A stretch of 64,000 bases of DNA from Pseudomonadota bacterium (GTDB lineage Bacteria > Pseudomonadota > Gammaproteobacteria > Steroidobacterales > JBCBZW01): positions 186,001 through 250,000 of the forward strand of contig JBCCWS010000003.1 of the NCBI GenBank assembly GCA_039193195.1, given 5' to 3'. This document shows positions 18,698-27,374 of the stretch, one piece after another. The position numbers were made by a program, and so were the translations under genes. Under the pieces are notes generated by a model that did no database searches, was not told where the DNA came from, and saw only the letters and a program-made list of their open reading frames with translations. Position 1 is the first letter of the stretch; every line of letters begins with the position of its first letter.

Positions 18698-20040
18698 TGG
18701 CCTTCTACCAACGGATCATGATCGCCAGCTGGGGCATCTTCCTGCTCACCATGGCGATCGCCCTGAGCGCTGCGCACTTTGCGCCAAGGACCGATGAGAG
18801 CCCCTCCACGCAACGACTCGTCACACGTCTAGTGCAACAGGTGGCGCGAGATCTCAGCGCCGGTCTCGCTCAGGACCCCAGCAGCGCAGTTGAGCAGCTA
18901 CTCACGCGCCAGAGCCTCGGCCTCTCGCCAATACTAGACATCTACGTGATCGACCCGCAGGGGCAGGACGTGCTCGCGCGCCCCCTGCCCCGACGCGTGG
19001 CTGAGGTGTACAAGGGAGAGCGCGCGCACAGCTCACCGGGACTGCACGTGAACACAGAAGGTCTGGCCGGTTACACCGTGATTGGGGATGACCAGCTCTT
19101 CCCCCTGGCGCAAGTGCTCGTACGCCCTGGGGGCAGATACTTCATACTCGGCGTTGCCTTGGTCGTGAGCGCCCTCATATCCGTGCTCCTCGCCCGCTTC
19201 ATTGTCCTCCCCGTGCGCCGCATCCGTGAGGCGGGCCGCCGCGTCGCCGACGGTGATCTCTCGGTGCGCGTGGCGCATACGGTCGGAAATCGATCGGACG
19301 ACATCGCGAGCCTGGCGCGGGATTTCGATCGCATGACCGAGCAGGTCGAGGGCTCACTGCTAGATCAGCAGCGCCTAATGCGCGACGTGTCACACGAGCT
19401 TCGCTCGCCCCTAGCGCGCTTGCTTGCGCTGATCTCCATCGCTCGCCAGCGCGCCGCCGTTGACGACAGCGCAAGTGCCACGCAACTAGACCGCATGGAG
19501 CACGAGCTCAACCGAGTGGACGAGCTCATCTCGAGCATCCTCGTCTTTGCCAAGCTGGATAGCGCTCAGCAGCTGCACAAGCAGCCCGTGGATTTGGTCG
19601 ATCTACTGGAGAACGTAGTGGACGATGCAAGCCTCGAAGCCCACGCGCAGGGGAAGGAGGTGCAGCTCCTAACGAGCCCCGATCAGCTGGTAATGCCGCT
19701 GGACAGCGAAATCGCCAGCGCGTTCGAGAACGTCGTGCGCAACGCGGTACGCCACACACCGCCTGGATCACCGGTAGAGGTCGCGATCGCGCGCAGCGCC
19801 GACGGCGTCTGCGTAACGGTGGACGATCAGGGGACAGGCGTCCCTGCCGACGTGCTGCCGCAACTGTTCGCCCCTTTCTTCCGTGTGGAGGAAGGGCGTC
19901 GCACGCGATCGGGCAGTGGGGGTCTGGGCCTTGCGATCGCAGAGCGCAGCGTGCGTCTGCACGGGGGAGACATCGTCGCGGGCAATCGACCTGAGGGCGG
20001 GCTCAGGGTCACCATCACCCTACCCCTATCGGAATCCTAG
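18697..20040 (+). CDS. cpxA: CpxA-type membrane sensor histidine kinase
   Basis: 447 residues. A first transmembrane helix at about 7-28, a periplasmic loop of about 120 residues, and a second helix at about 147-168 (YFILGVALVVSALISVLLARF) lead to a HAMP domain (IREAGRRVADGDLSVRVAHT). The dimerisation domain carries the phospho-accepting His233 in MRDVSHELRSPLARL. The ATPase domain has N, G1 and G2 boxes (NVVRNAVRHTPPGSPV, VDDQGTGVP, GSGGLGLAIAERSV). The layout and the DVSHELRSPLARL box match CpxA. It is translationally coupled to the response regulator gene upstream. The CpxP-like product of the same run may be its periplasmic inhibitor. Confidence 0.87.
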   Translation: MAFYQRIMIASWGIFLLTMAIALSAAHFAPRTDESPSTQRLVTRLVQQVARDLSAGLAQDPSSAVEQLLTRQSLGLSPILDIYVIDPQGQDVLARPLPRRVAEVYKGERAHSSPGLHVNTEGLAGYTVIGDDQLFPLAQVLVRPGGRYFILGVALVVSALISVLLARFIVLPVRRIREAGRRVADGDLSVRVAHTVGNRSDDIASLARDFDRMTEQVEGSLLDQQRLMRDVSHELRSPLARLLALISIARQRAAVDDSASATQLDRMEHELNRVDELISSILVFAKLDSAQQLHKQPVDLVDLLENVVDDASLEAHAQGKEVQLLTSPDQLVMPLDSEIASAFENVVRNAVRHTPPGSPVEVAIARSADGVCVTVDDQGTGVPADVLPQLFAPFFRVEEGRRTRSGSGGLGLAIAERSVRLHGGDIVAGNRPEGGLRVTITLPLSES

Positions 20041-20086
20041 ATTACGGGAAGGTCAGGCGGCAGGATGCCGCCGCTCAAGGCAGCTG

Positions 20087-20106
20087 GGCGGCGATTCCTC
20101 GCCGCC
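20087..20106. terminator. Hairpin between converging genes
   Basis: GGCGGCGA and TCGCCGCC pair perfectly around the loop TTCC. The hairpin lies between the cpxA stop (20040) and the converging PEP-CTERM gene end (20119). No T-run follows on either strand, so terminator activity is a guess from position. Confidence 0.4.
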
Positions 20107-20118
20107 AGTGGGACTGGC

Positions 20119-20724
20119 TCACGCGTTGCGACGCCGGCCTACGCCGAGCAGGCTAAGCAGACCCGCACCAAACAGCCAGGCCGCAGCCGGTAGTGGCACG
20201 GCCGACACCTGGAAGTCAAAGCTCCACCCGGTGAAGTCCTCGCCCGTCTGCTGGATCACGATGGAGTAGTCGCCCGGGCCCAGGGGGATCTCGAAGGGCC
20301 CACCGGTGAGCGAGTCGTTTGCCATCAGATCGAGGAAATCGCCCCCTATATCGGGTACTAACAGGACACCGCCCAGGAAGAAATCCAGGTTGTCCGTACC
20401 CGGAACCTCGCTGGTGATGCCCTCGCTGATCGCGATGTAACCCGTGTTGCCCGGCTCACCCGTATCGAGGTCGACGTAGTCGAGCAGGATAATGCGATCC
20501 AGCTGCTCGCCCGCCTCAATCGTGAAGGTGAGGAAGTCGCGGGTGTCGTCGGGACTGACCACGCTTCCGGTGACGATGTTCGAGCCTACGTCGAAGTCGA
20601 TGAAAGTGGGCGTCTCGGGCTCCGTCGACAAATCGCCATCCACCGATTCGTCATAATTGGCGCCGAGCGCGTGCGTGGTAGCGAATATTCCGAGGGAAAG
20701 GGCGAGTGCTGATGGGAATCGCAT
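20119..20724 (-). CDS. PEP-CTERM-type exported protein
   Basis: 201 residues with a signal peptide (MRFPSALALSLGIFATTHALG). The C-terminal sorting signal VPLPAAAWLFGAGLLSLLGV is followed by the basic end GRRRNA. This is the VPLPAAAWLF variant of the PEP-CTERM tail that exosortase/XrtA-type systems recognise and cut. The body is acidic and beta-rich (DFLTFTIEAGEQLDRIILLDY) and resembles a DVUA0089/pre-peptidase-like jelly roll, probably with calcium. Such proteins are thought to reach the cell surface or biofilm matrix. No exosortase gene is in this window. A strong AAGGAAG ribosome-binding site precedes the ATG at 20724. Confidence 0.82.
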   Translation of the reverse strand: MRFPSALALSLGIFATTHALGANYDESVDGDLSTEPETPTFIDFDVGSNIVTGSVVSPDDTRDFLTFTIEAGEQLDRIILLDYVDLDTGEPGNTGYIAISEGITSEVPGTDNLDFFLGGVLLVPDIGGDFLDLMANDSLTGGPFEIPLGPGDYSIVIQQTGEDFTGWSFDFQVSAVPLPAAAWLFGAGLLSLLGVGRRRNA

Positions 20725-20875
20725 GTTTCTTCCTTGATGTGTGCGACGAGTCGGAGTGTGCGGCGATTCGGCAAGGAGCGCAATATCGCGCCTCGCCAGA
20801 CGCCGCTAGGCCTACGCTGGCCGAGGCCGCCCGTCGGCGAGACGGGCAACCCCCCAGACGGCTGCGTGCCGAGGT

Positions 20876-22276
20876 TTACTCGACGGCGCAGCCCGGACGC
20901 GTGCAGTTCTGAAATGCCTCGATGAGGTCGCGGCGGGTGATGAACCCGTTGCCGTCGACATCGCGCGGATCGTCCGGCCCGTCAGCGACGCTGTTGAGGG
21001 CGAGGAAGATCTCGCGCAGGTCTGCACGATCGACGTCCCCGTCCCCGTCAACATCACCCGGCAGGTCTCCCGGCGCAGCGGCGATTTGGAAAACGGTACC
21101 GGACAGGAAGTCAGCTCCGTAGAGCTCACCGCGCTCATCCTCACCGAAGGTCGTGAATAAGACGACATCGCGAGGCAGCACTTCGGTCTCCACCAGGTCA
21201 CCTACCGGGCCTGATAGGGTGCGAATTGCAGAGTTGCAGAAGTCGGAGAAGAAGTACTGACCCTGAAGCGAGGGGTAGTCCTGACCACGGTAGACGAAAC
21301 CGCCCGTGACCGAGCAGTTGCCGTTGGCGTGCGAGTAATCGAACACCGGCGCCACGTAGGTGCCATCGCAATCGTTGAGGTTGAACTCCGCGTTGCCTTC
21401 AAAGCAGCGCCAGCCGAAGTTCAGACCGCCGGCGCTGCCAGCCGCGATGAAGTCGATCTCCTCGAACGCATCCTGACCGACATCACCGATCCACAGATCA
21501 CCGGTATCGCGATCGAAGGAAGCCCGCCAGGGATTGCGCAAGCCGAACACGTAAATCTCGTCACAGCCGGTACCGCCAACGCCGTCGGTAAACGCGTTCG
21601 ACGGCGGGATCGAGTAGTTGGCGCCCGCGGCGAGGGTGCAGTCCGGGCCGTTGCCCGCGCCCGGCGGGGTGTCCACGTCGATGCGCAGTAGCTTGCCCAT
21701 CAGCGTGTCGACGGTTTGCGCCCGGTTGTTCGGATCGCCACCGCTGCCGCCATCGCCGGAGGTGATGTACAGGTAGCCGTCGGGGCCGAACTTCACATCG
21801 CCGCCGTTGTGGTTGGAGAAGTCCTGCTCGAACTCGATCAGCACGAGCTCGCTGTTCGCGTCGGCGAGGTTGGGGTCTGCGGCACTGACGCTAAAGCGCG
21901 AAACGCGCGTGCGATCCAGGCCCGGGCCCGGATCCCACGTGTAGTTGACGTAGAAGAAGCCGTTCTCGGCGAAGTTCGGGTGGAAGGCCAAACCCAACAA
22001 GCCCTCCTCACTGTTATTGAACTTCACGCGTGACTCGATATCGAGAAAGTCAGTGGCTGGCACGTCGCCGTTAGCGTCGATCAGGCGGATCTTGCCGCGC
22101 TGCTCGACCACGAAGAGGCGTTCGTCGCCGGCGCTCGCGAGCGCGACCGGCGAGTTAAAGCCGCTCGCGACGGGCAGCAGCTCTATCGAAGCGGTGGCGG
22201 TGGCATTCCATGCGAGCGCGCTACCGATGAGAAGCCCGGCGAGCAGGGACGACGGGCGAGCGTTGCGAGTGAACAT
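20876..22276 (-). CDS. Exported PQQ-type sugar dehydrogenase with dockerin-like tail
   Basis: 466 residues from the ATG at 22276, preceded by AAGGAG at good spacing; an in-frame start at 22321 would only add residues before the signal peptide. Residues about 30-385 form a glucose/sorbosone dehydrogenase six-bladed propeller (GFNSPVALASAGDERLFVVE, LLGLAFHPNF, HNGGDVKFGPDGYLYI, FGLRNPWRASFDRDTGDL). It also has family-typical segments such as EEIDF and NFGWRCFEG. After residue about 400 two EF-hand-type loops (DVDGDGDVDRAD and DVDGNGFITRRD) make a dockerin-like module, and the protein ends NCTRPGCAVE. These oxidise sugars or related alcohols outside the membrane; the tail may anchor the enzyme or bind calcium. 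Confidence 0.9.
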   Translation of the reverse strand: MFTRNARPSSLLAGLLIGSALAWNATATASIELLPVASGFNSPVALASAGDERLFVVEQRGKIRLIDANGDVPATDFLDIESRVKFNNSEEGLLGLAFHPNFAENGFFYVNYTWDPGPGLDRTRVSRFSVSAADPNLADANSELVLIEFEQDFSNHNGGDVKFGPDGYLYITSGDGGSGGDPNNRAQTVDTLMGKLLRIDVDTPPGAGNGPDCTLAAGANYSIPPSNAFTDGVGGTGCDEIYVFGLRNPWRASFDRDTGDLWIGDVGQDAFEEIDFIAAGSAGGLNFGWRCFEGNAEFNLNDCDGTYVAPVFDYSHANGNCSVTGGFVYRGQDYPSLQGQYFFSDFCNSAIRTLSGPVGDLVETEVLPRDVVLFTTFGEDERGELYGADFLSGTVFQIAAAPGDLPGDVDGDGDVDRADLREIFLALNSVADGPDDPRDVDGNGFITRRDLIEAFQNCTRPGCAVE

Positions 22277-22516
22277 TGCGAGTTGACTCCTTGTCTTATG
22301 GTTTGCCTGGGACCCTACCACGAGCTACCGCGTAGCGACATATCTTCCGTTCGGTCCGGTGTGACCTTCCGCAGACGGCGTAGCGCCTGACCAGGGAACA
22401 CTACCGCGATGCGGCAAGGCGAAGGCACGGCCGTCGACTGTAGAAGACCGTTCAGTAGGACATATGGCCTTATGATAGGAGCCGCTGTCCTCGCACCATC
22501 TCGGGCTCACCAAACG

Positions 22517-23365
22517 ATGACTACGCCCTTCCAAATCGTCGATGTCTTCTCCGAGCGCGCTTTCGCCGGCAACCCCGTGGCAGTGGTGTTCACCGATGCG
22601 TCGCTGAGCACCGACACGATGCAGCGCATCACCCGCTGGCTGAACCTGTCGGAAACCTGCTTCGTGCTGCCGACCACGGTGGCCGAAGCCGACTATCGCG
22701 TGCGCATCTTCACCCTGGAGCGGGAGCTGCCCTTCGCGGGTCATCCCACGCTGGGCACGGCCCATGCCTGGCTGCGCGCCGGCGGCGTCCCTCAGAGCGA
22801 ACGTGACATCGTGCAGGAGTGCGGGGCTGGCCTCGTCCGGCTGCGCCGCGAGGCCAAGGGTCACCTGAGTTTCGCAGCGCCACCCCTGGAGCGCTCAGGG
22901 CCTTTGGAGCCGGCCGAGGTCGCGCAGATCGTGCAGGTGCTAGGCATCTCGATGGACGCCGTGGTCGATGCCGCCTGGTGCGACAACGGCCCAGGTTGGG
23001 CAGGCGTGCTGTTGCCTACCGCCGAGGACGTGCTGGCCTTGAAACCGGCAAACGCCCACCCGACACGCATCGATATCGGCGTGGTCGGGCCCTGCGCGGA
23101 TGATCGACCGGAAGCCCTCGAGCTAAGGGCGTTCTTCAGTGATCATACGGGCGCCCTGCGCGAGGACCCGGTCACAGGCAGCCTCAACGCATCCATCGCC
23201 CAGTGGTTGGTGGGCAGCGGTCGCCTCGAGGCACCGTACACCGCGCGCCAGGGCACGGCGATCGGATATGAAGGCCGCATTCACATTACGGCCGACGACG
23301 GCGATCAGCTGTGGGTCGGCGGCGCTACGCACACCCGCTTCGAGGGTGAGACCCACCTCGCCTAG
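22517..23365 (+). CDS. PhzF-family isomerase/epimerase-like protein
   Basis: 282 residues from the ATG at 22517 (MTTPFQIVDVFSERAFAGNP). It has the two-lobed diaminopimelate-epimerase-like fold typical of PhzF, with the conserved Glu46 in NLSETCFV, the GHPTLGTAHAWL signature and the second-lobe DPVTGSLNASIAQWL loop. In Pseudomonas PhzF isomerises a phenazine precursor. Most stand-alone homologues, as here, have unknown substrates, and no phenazine genes are nearby. It is cytoplasmic. The open frame extends upstream to 22409 without features, so the family start is used. The stop lies 7 bp from the converging selO stop. Confidence 0.92.
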   Translation: MTTPFQIVDVFSERAFAGNPVAVVFTDASLSTDTMQRITRWLNLSETCFVLPTTVAEADYRVRIFTLERELPFAGHPTLGTAHAWLRAGGVPQSERDIVQECGAGLVRLRREAKGHLSFAAPPLERSGPLEPAEVAQIVQVLGISMDAVVDAAWCDNGPGWAGVLLPTAEDVLALKPANAHPTRIDIGVVGPCADDRPEALELRAFFSDHTGALREDPVTGSLNASIAQWLVGSGRLEAPYTARQGTAIGYEGRIHITADDGDQLWVGGATHTRFEGETHLA

Positions 23366-23372
23366 TGGGCCC

Positions 23373-24854
23373 TCAAGTGCCGCAGAAGGTCTGCCGCACT
23401 TCCTCGCTGGGGCTAGGCGCTAGCGCGAGGTGTGCGTGGGCATCTCGCCAAGTGAAGGGGTCGCGCGCCACCTGCAGCAACTCGTCGAGCCGCGAGTAGT
23501 CCTGGTCATCGTAGGCCGCGCGGATTGCGTACTCCACCTGGTGATTGCGGGGGATGAAGGCCGGGTTCACCCGCTTCATCGCCACCTGGCGCAAATCATC
23601 CCCCTGGGGCTCTGCACGCAGACGGACTCGCCAGTCCAGGAGCCAGCTGTCGATGGCCTTGGCACTCACGAATTCCGCACGAAGCGCATCATCCTTCCCA
23701 TCCACGGCGTCTCCAGGCAGCGCGCTTAGGGCGCGAAGCGTGCGCGTGAAGTCCGCACGCCCCTGCTCCATGGCCTCGAGCAGATCGCTGATCAACGCCT
23801 GATCCTCCGCCCGCTCTAGGACCAACCCTAGCTTGGCCCGCCATCCCGCCACCAGGCGGGCACCGAGCTCCCTGACGTAGCCGTCCAGCACTTCTTCTAC
23901 CGCCCCAATCGCCCGCTTCTCATCGTCATCGATCAGGGGCAACAGGGTGTCGGCTAGACGACCGAGATTCCAGGCGCCGATGACGGGCTGATTCGAATAG
24001 GCGTAGCGTCCGCGATGGTCGATGGAACTAAAGACCTTGTTCGCCGCGTAGGCATCGAGGAACGCACAGGGACCGAAGTCGATGGTCTCGCCCGCAATCG
24101 AGACGTTGTCCGTGTTCATGACGCCGTGAATGAAGCCCACGAGCTGCCAGTGGGCGATGAGTTCTGCCTGGCGCTGGCAGACGGCCTCGAACAGCCCTAG
24201 CGCTGGCCGCGGGTGATCTTCCAGCGTTGGGTAGTGACGCTTGATCACGTAGTCCATTAGCGTGCGCAGCGCCGCATGATCCTGACGGGCCGAGAAGTAC
24301 TGGAAGGTGCCGATACGCACGTGCGACTTCGCCACCCGCACAAGCACACCGCCGGGCTCGGGCCCCTGCTGGCGAAGCACCGTATCGCCCGTGCGCACGA
24401 TCGCCAGGGCGCCCGTGGTGGGAATTCCAAGGCCCGCCATGAACTCGCTCACCACGTACTCGCGAATGACGGGACCTAAGGCGGAGCGGCCATCGCCGCC
24501 GCGCGAGAAGACCGTGGCCCCGGAGCCCTTTAGATGCACGTCGTAGCGCGTGCCGTCGCTGGCCAGAAACTCGCCGAGGAGCACGGCGCGACCGTCGCCG
24601 AGCTGCGGATTGAAATGGCCGAACTGATGGCCCGCGTAGGCCATGGCAAGCGGTTCAGCGCCCGGCGCGAGCGCGGCGCCGGCAAGGGCAGCAGCGCCCT
24701 CGTGAGAACGCAGGTCGGCCCCGTCGAGCGTACCGAGCGCGCTGATCAGGCGCTCGTTTAGGCGCACGATGGACGGTGCAGGCACGCCACGTAAGGGCTG
24801 GCGCGCGTAGAAGTGCTCCGGCAGGCGGGCGTAGGTGTTGTCGAAGGGGATCAT
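23373..24854 (-). CDS. selO: Protein adenylyltransferase SelO (YdiU)
   Basis: 493 residues, the usual length. MIPFDNTYARLPEHFYA is the classical opening. AYAGHQFGHFNPQLGDGRAV and the catalytic-centre region GVMNTDNVSIAGETIDFGPC (metal-binding Asn and Asp) identify SelO. This pseudokinase-fold enzyme transfers AMP to Ser/Thr/Tyr of target proteins and helps in oxidative stress. The C-terminal selenocysteine or Cys of many members corresponds here to a Cys three residues from the end (TFCGT). The gene is monocistronic by appearance and converges with the PhzF gene. Confidence 0.96.
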   Translation of the reverse strand: MIPFDNTYARLPEHFYARQPLRGVPAPSIVRLNERLISALGTLDGADLRSHEGAAALAGAALAPGAEPLAMAYAGHQFGHFNPQLGDGRAVLLGEFLASDGTRYDVHLKGSGATVFSRGGDGRSALGPVIREYVVSEFMAGLGIPTTGALAIVRTGDTVLRQQGPEPGGVLVRVAKSHVRIGTFQYFSARQDHAALRTLMDYVIKRHYPTLEDHPRPALGLFEAVCQRQAELIAHWQLVGFIHGVMNTDNVSIAGETIDFGPCAFLDAYAANKVFSSIDHRGRYAYSNQPVIGAWNLGRLADTLLPLIDDDEKRAIGAVEEVLDGYVRELGARLVAGWRAKLGLVLERAEDQALISDLLEAMEQGRADFTRTLRALSALPGDAVDGKDDALRAEFVSAKAIDSWLLDWRVRLRAEPQGDDLRQVAMKRVNPAFIPRNHQVEYAIRAAYDDQDYSRLDELLQVARDPFTWRDAHAHLALAPSPSEEVRQTFCGT

Positions 24855-24901
24855 GGCAATGATGGTACGCGACCTTTTGGGACGCGCGCAGCTCGAACCC
24901 T

Positions 24902-24931
24902 AGCCTGCATCACTCGTGAGTCATCCAGGCT
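24902..24931 (-). terminator. Hairpin at the end of the HNH gene
   Basis: AGCCTGCATCACTC pairs with GAGTCATCCAGGCT across a two-base turn, 12 of 14 positions. The stem begins at the stop codon of the HNH gene on the minus strand. It lacks a clear T-run, so it may terminate weakly or stabilise the 3' end. Confidence 0.45.
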
Positions 24932-25281
24932 TACTGCCTTTGCTTCGCCACCCAAGCGACGTGGCGGACAATTGCCTCATCCGCCCGCAGGGCATCCAGG
25001 GAAGCGAAGTCCTTGGCCAAACGCTTTTCGTCGTACAGATCGTGGATACCGTCGTGGCAAAGACGGCAGATATCGATCCCGAGATTTAGGAACTCGCGCG
25101 AATAGTGCTTGCGGTAGTACGGCCGGCGGTGGAGCTTGCGCGGAATGAGGTGATGAAACGTGAGCGGGCGCTCGCGTTCACAGAGCAGGCAGCGTCCGAA
25201 CTTGCCGCGGCGGCGGCCCAGCTTGAGCAAGGTCGCGGGACCCTCAGCGCCTGGAGAGCTCGCGGCGGTGACGCGCGTCAC
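24931..25281 (-). CDS. Small HNH-nuclease-like protein
   Basis: 116 residues from a GTG at 25281 (a TTG further in, before LLKLGRRRGKF, is an alternative). The core reads CLLCERERPLTFHHLIPRKL, then NLGIDICRLCHDGIHDLYDE: two CxxC pairs with an HH and a terminal HDGIH. That is the zinc-ribbon betabetaalpha-metal layout of HNH endonucleases. Small stand-alone HNH proteins of this kind are common, often chromosomal, and mostly uncharacterised; no restriction, phage or toxin partner is nearby. If GTG 25281 is correct, the start codon lies inside a 28-bp perfect palindrome (25261-25288), which would hide it in a hairpin. Confidence 0.75.
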   Translation of the reverse strand: MTRVTAASSPGAEGPATLLKLGRRRGKFGRCLLCERERPLTFHHLIPRKLHRRPYYRKHYSREFLNLGIDICRLCHDGIHDLYDEKRLAKDFASLDALRADEAIVRHVAWVAKQRQ

Positions 25282-25288
25282 CGCCGCG
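25261..25288. repeat. Perfect 28-bp palindrome
   Basis: CGCGGCGGTGACGC followed immediately by its exact reverse complement GCGTCACCGCCGCG. It lies between the stop of the FG-GAP gene (25303) and the first codons of the HNH gene, both on the minus strand. It could be a terminator-like stem without loop, a dimeric-regulator operator, or an RNA switch over the HNH start. GC-rich coding sequence produces short palindromes often, but 14 perfect pairs is notable. Confidence 0.7.
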
Positions 25289-25302
25289 ATGTCCCTAAGG
25301 CC

Positions 25303-27222
25303 CTAGGGCAGAGAGTCCACGCTGGTACCACGGCAAGAGGCGAGCTCCACCGCCTGCACGAAGCTGCCGCAGTTCGGCGCCGGCACGTTGAGGTCGCCGC
25401 CGAAGTTGCCGCTCCCATCCGCGGTGAAAACGTTCAGCACGTTGATGCCCTCCAGCCCCAAGGGCAGCCCGGGACAGGGGCTAGCCGCCGGCAACACGCG
25501 GGGGCGCAGGCCATCGCTGCGCAGCAGGATCACGCGCGCGCCCGGCGTGGCACCGGTGCCGTCGAAGTTGACGATGCCCGGGCAGTTACCGGTCGGATTC
25601 AGGGACAGGCCGAGGGAGCGGTTCTCCCAGAACTGGTTGGCCACGGCGCCAAAGCCGAACACGCCAGTACCATCCGCGCCAGTGATGTAGATATCGAGGT
25701 CCCCATCGAGGTCCATGTCGATCACGTCGGCGGACATGCGCTGGTAGGCGCCGTTGTCCGGGAACACCACGCCCGTGCCCGGGTCCGTCGCGTTGGTGAA
25801 GTTACCCGTGCCGTCGTTCACCCAGACCCGGATGTTGTCGTTGGGGTTGGTCACCACAGAGGTGCCAATGGCGTCTATGTCGCCGTCTAAGTCGATGTCC
25901 GCCAGCTCCACGTCGTAGGTGAACTGCTCGGCGCCGGGCAGCACGCGACGGGTAAAGTTGCCTGGGGCGAGCGGGTTGTTGATGAACACGACCGAGCTGA
26001 AGGAGCCGACGATGATGATGTCGTCGAGACCGTCGGCATTGAAGTCACCGGCGGAGCCCGCGAAACCCGTGGCATCGAGGAAGCCGTTGAATACGAAGTT
26101 GGGCACGGGCAGCTGACCATTGTGGCGGAACAGGGCGGCATCACCGCTCTCGTTCACCAGCACCACGTCCGGGAAGCCGTCGTCATTGAAGTCCGTGAAG
26201 AACGCGTCGTGCATGGAGCCACTCGGCGCACTGGCGGTAATCGTATTGCTGAAAGTCGTGCCGCCGCCGTTGATGTAAACCTGGCCACGGGTGCTGAAGC
26301 GAAAGGCCGCGAGCACGTCGACGAAGCCGTCGAAGTTTACGTCCCAGTGACCGATATCATCGGGCGACCCGCTCGGGAAGTCGGGGTTGGGGAACCAGTT
26401 GTTCGAGTCCTCGACGAAACGGCCCGGCACGCCGTTGAAGTTGTTCATCACCACGCGCACAAAGGTGTTCGCTTGGCTTGCGGCCTGCACCCAGTCGGGC
26501 AGGTCGTCGTTGTTGAGGTCGATGAAGTCAGCGTCGTAGGAGACCGCGTCGCCAACGAAGTTACCGCCAGGCAGCACGGTGGTTACGAAAGGACCGTCCG
26601 TGTCGGCGGCATTCACCGGTTCGAAGTTGATCGGCGTGAAGAAAAGGCCCAGGCGGTTGATGCGCAGCACCTCGTGGGTGCCATTGCCCTGGTTGTTGGA
26701 GTTGTTGTCGATGATGTCGGGGTAGCCGTCGCCGTTGATGTCTGCGACGTCCGCATCCTTGGTGCGCGCGGTGTTGAAGTTGCCGTCGCCCAAGAAACCG
26801 GAGACGTCGAAGTCATCGTCCAGGCGGGTCTTTTCGAACAGGTCGAAGGTGGCGCCGCCCGCGCTGATAATCTCCGCCGCGACGGGCGCGGACGTGCCGT
26901 CTGCCATTGTCACGCTCACCTGCACGCCGCCGAGGCTGACCGGGCCGTTGGTGCCGCCGGCCGGCACGCGGATGGAGATGTAGTCGTCGCGCCAGACGTA
27001 GGGCACACCGCCTGCGGTCACCGCACCACCGCCGGCCGCGGTGAAGGTGACCTGGCTGACGCCGGGTTGGTAGGTGCCGAACCCACTGCCGCGCAGCACG
27101 ATGCGCTCATGCACGCGCTGGGCCGTGGGTGAAACGCTGTCGATAGCGGGCACGGCGAGAGCGCCCGCGCTAGCAAGTACGCTACCGAGCAGCGCAATGC
27201 TAGCAATCCTATTAGCAGTCAT
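25303..27222 (-). CDS. Exported IPT/TIG and FG-GAP (VCBS) repeat protein
   Basis: 639 residues with a signal peptide (MTANRIASIALLGSVLASAG). Residues about 25-120 form an IPT/TIG immunoglobulin-like domain (IDSVSPTAQRVHERIVLRG). From about 150 to 560 there are at least seven calcium-loop FG-GAP/VCBS repeats: DINGDGYPDI, DLNNDDLPDW, DVNFDGFVDV, DFNDDGFPDV, DFNADGLDDI, DIDLDGDIDA and DMDLDGDLDI. These make an integrin-type beta-propeller. A C-terminal region with three Cys ends without a known sorting signal. Likely a secreted or surface calcium-binding protein of unknown ligand. A terminator at 27315 isolates it from the gene upstream. Confidence 0.88.
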   Translation of the reverse strand: MTANRIASIALLGSVLASAGALAVPAIDSVSPTAQRVHERIVLRGSGFGTYQPGVSQVTFTAAGGGAVTAGGVPYVWRDDYISIRVPAGGTNGPVSLGGVQVSVTMADGTSAPVAAEIISAGGATFDLFEKTRLDDDFDVSGFLGDGNFNTARTKDADVADINGDGYPDIIDNNSNNQGNGTHEVLRINRLGLFFTPINFEPVNAADTDGPFVTTVLPGGNFVGDAVSYDADFIDLNNDDLPDWVQAASQANTFVRVVMNNFNGVPGRFVEDSNNWFPNPDFPSGSPDDIGHWDVNFDGFVDVLAAFRFSTRGQVYINGGGTTFSNTITASAPSGSMHDAFFTDFNDDGFPDVVLVNESGDAALFRHNGQLPVPNFVFNGFLDATGFAGSAGDFNADGLDDIIIVGSFSSVVFINNPLAPGNFTRRVLPGAEQFTYDVELADIDLDGDIDAIGTSVVTNPNDNIRVWVNDGTGNFTNATDPGTGVVFPDNGAYQRMSADVIDMDLDGDLDIYITGADGTGVFGFGAVANQFWENRSLGLSLNPTGNCPGIVNFDGTGATPGARVILLRSDGLRPRVLPAASPCPGLPLGLEGINVLNVFTADGSGNFGGDLNVPAPNCGSFVQAVELASCRGTSVDSLP

Positions 27223-27314
27223 GAGTTGTGACCCCGATTTTCGTTATGTATAAAGGCGTAGTCGAGTCTAGCAGGCTTGAGTGTTGGAGGTGGTAGGAGC
27301 GGAAGCTAGCGCTC

Positions 27315-27347
27315 AAACAAAAAAGGGCCTCCCGAAGGAGGCCCCTT
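27315..27347 (-). terminator. Rho-independent terminator of the small exoprotein gene
   Basis: On the minus strand GGGCCTCC loops through TTCG to GGAGGCCC and is followed by TTTTTTG, a textbook intrinsic terminator. It lies 28 bp beyond the stop of the minus-strand gene 27375-27788. The tetraloop and an eight-base GC stem make this the clearest terminator in the window. Confidence 0.9.
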
Positions 27348-27374
27348 TCGCAGGTCGTCAGTAAGAGACTCTTT

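Noticed and set aside
26122-27132. A 336-residue rightward open frame over the FG-GAP gene
   Set aside because: It is antisense to a gene with a signal peptide, IPT domain and seven calcium loops; its Val/His-rich translation is the usual mirror of GAC/GTC-rich repeats.
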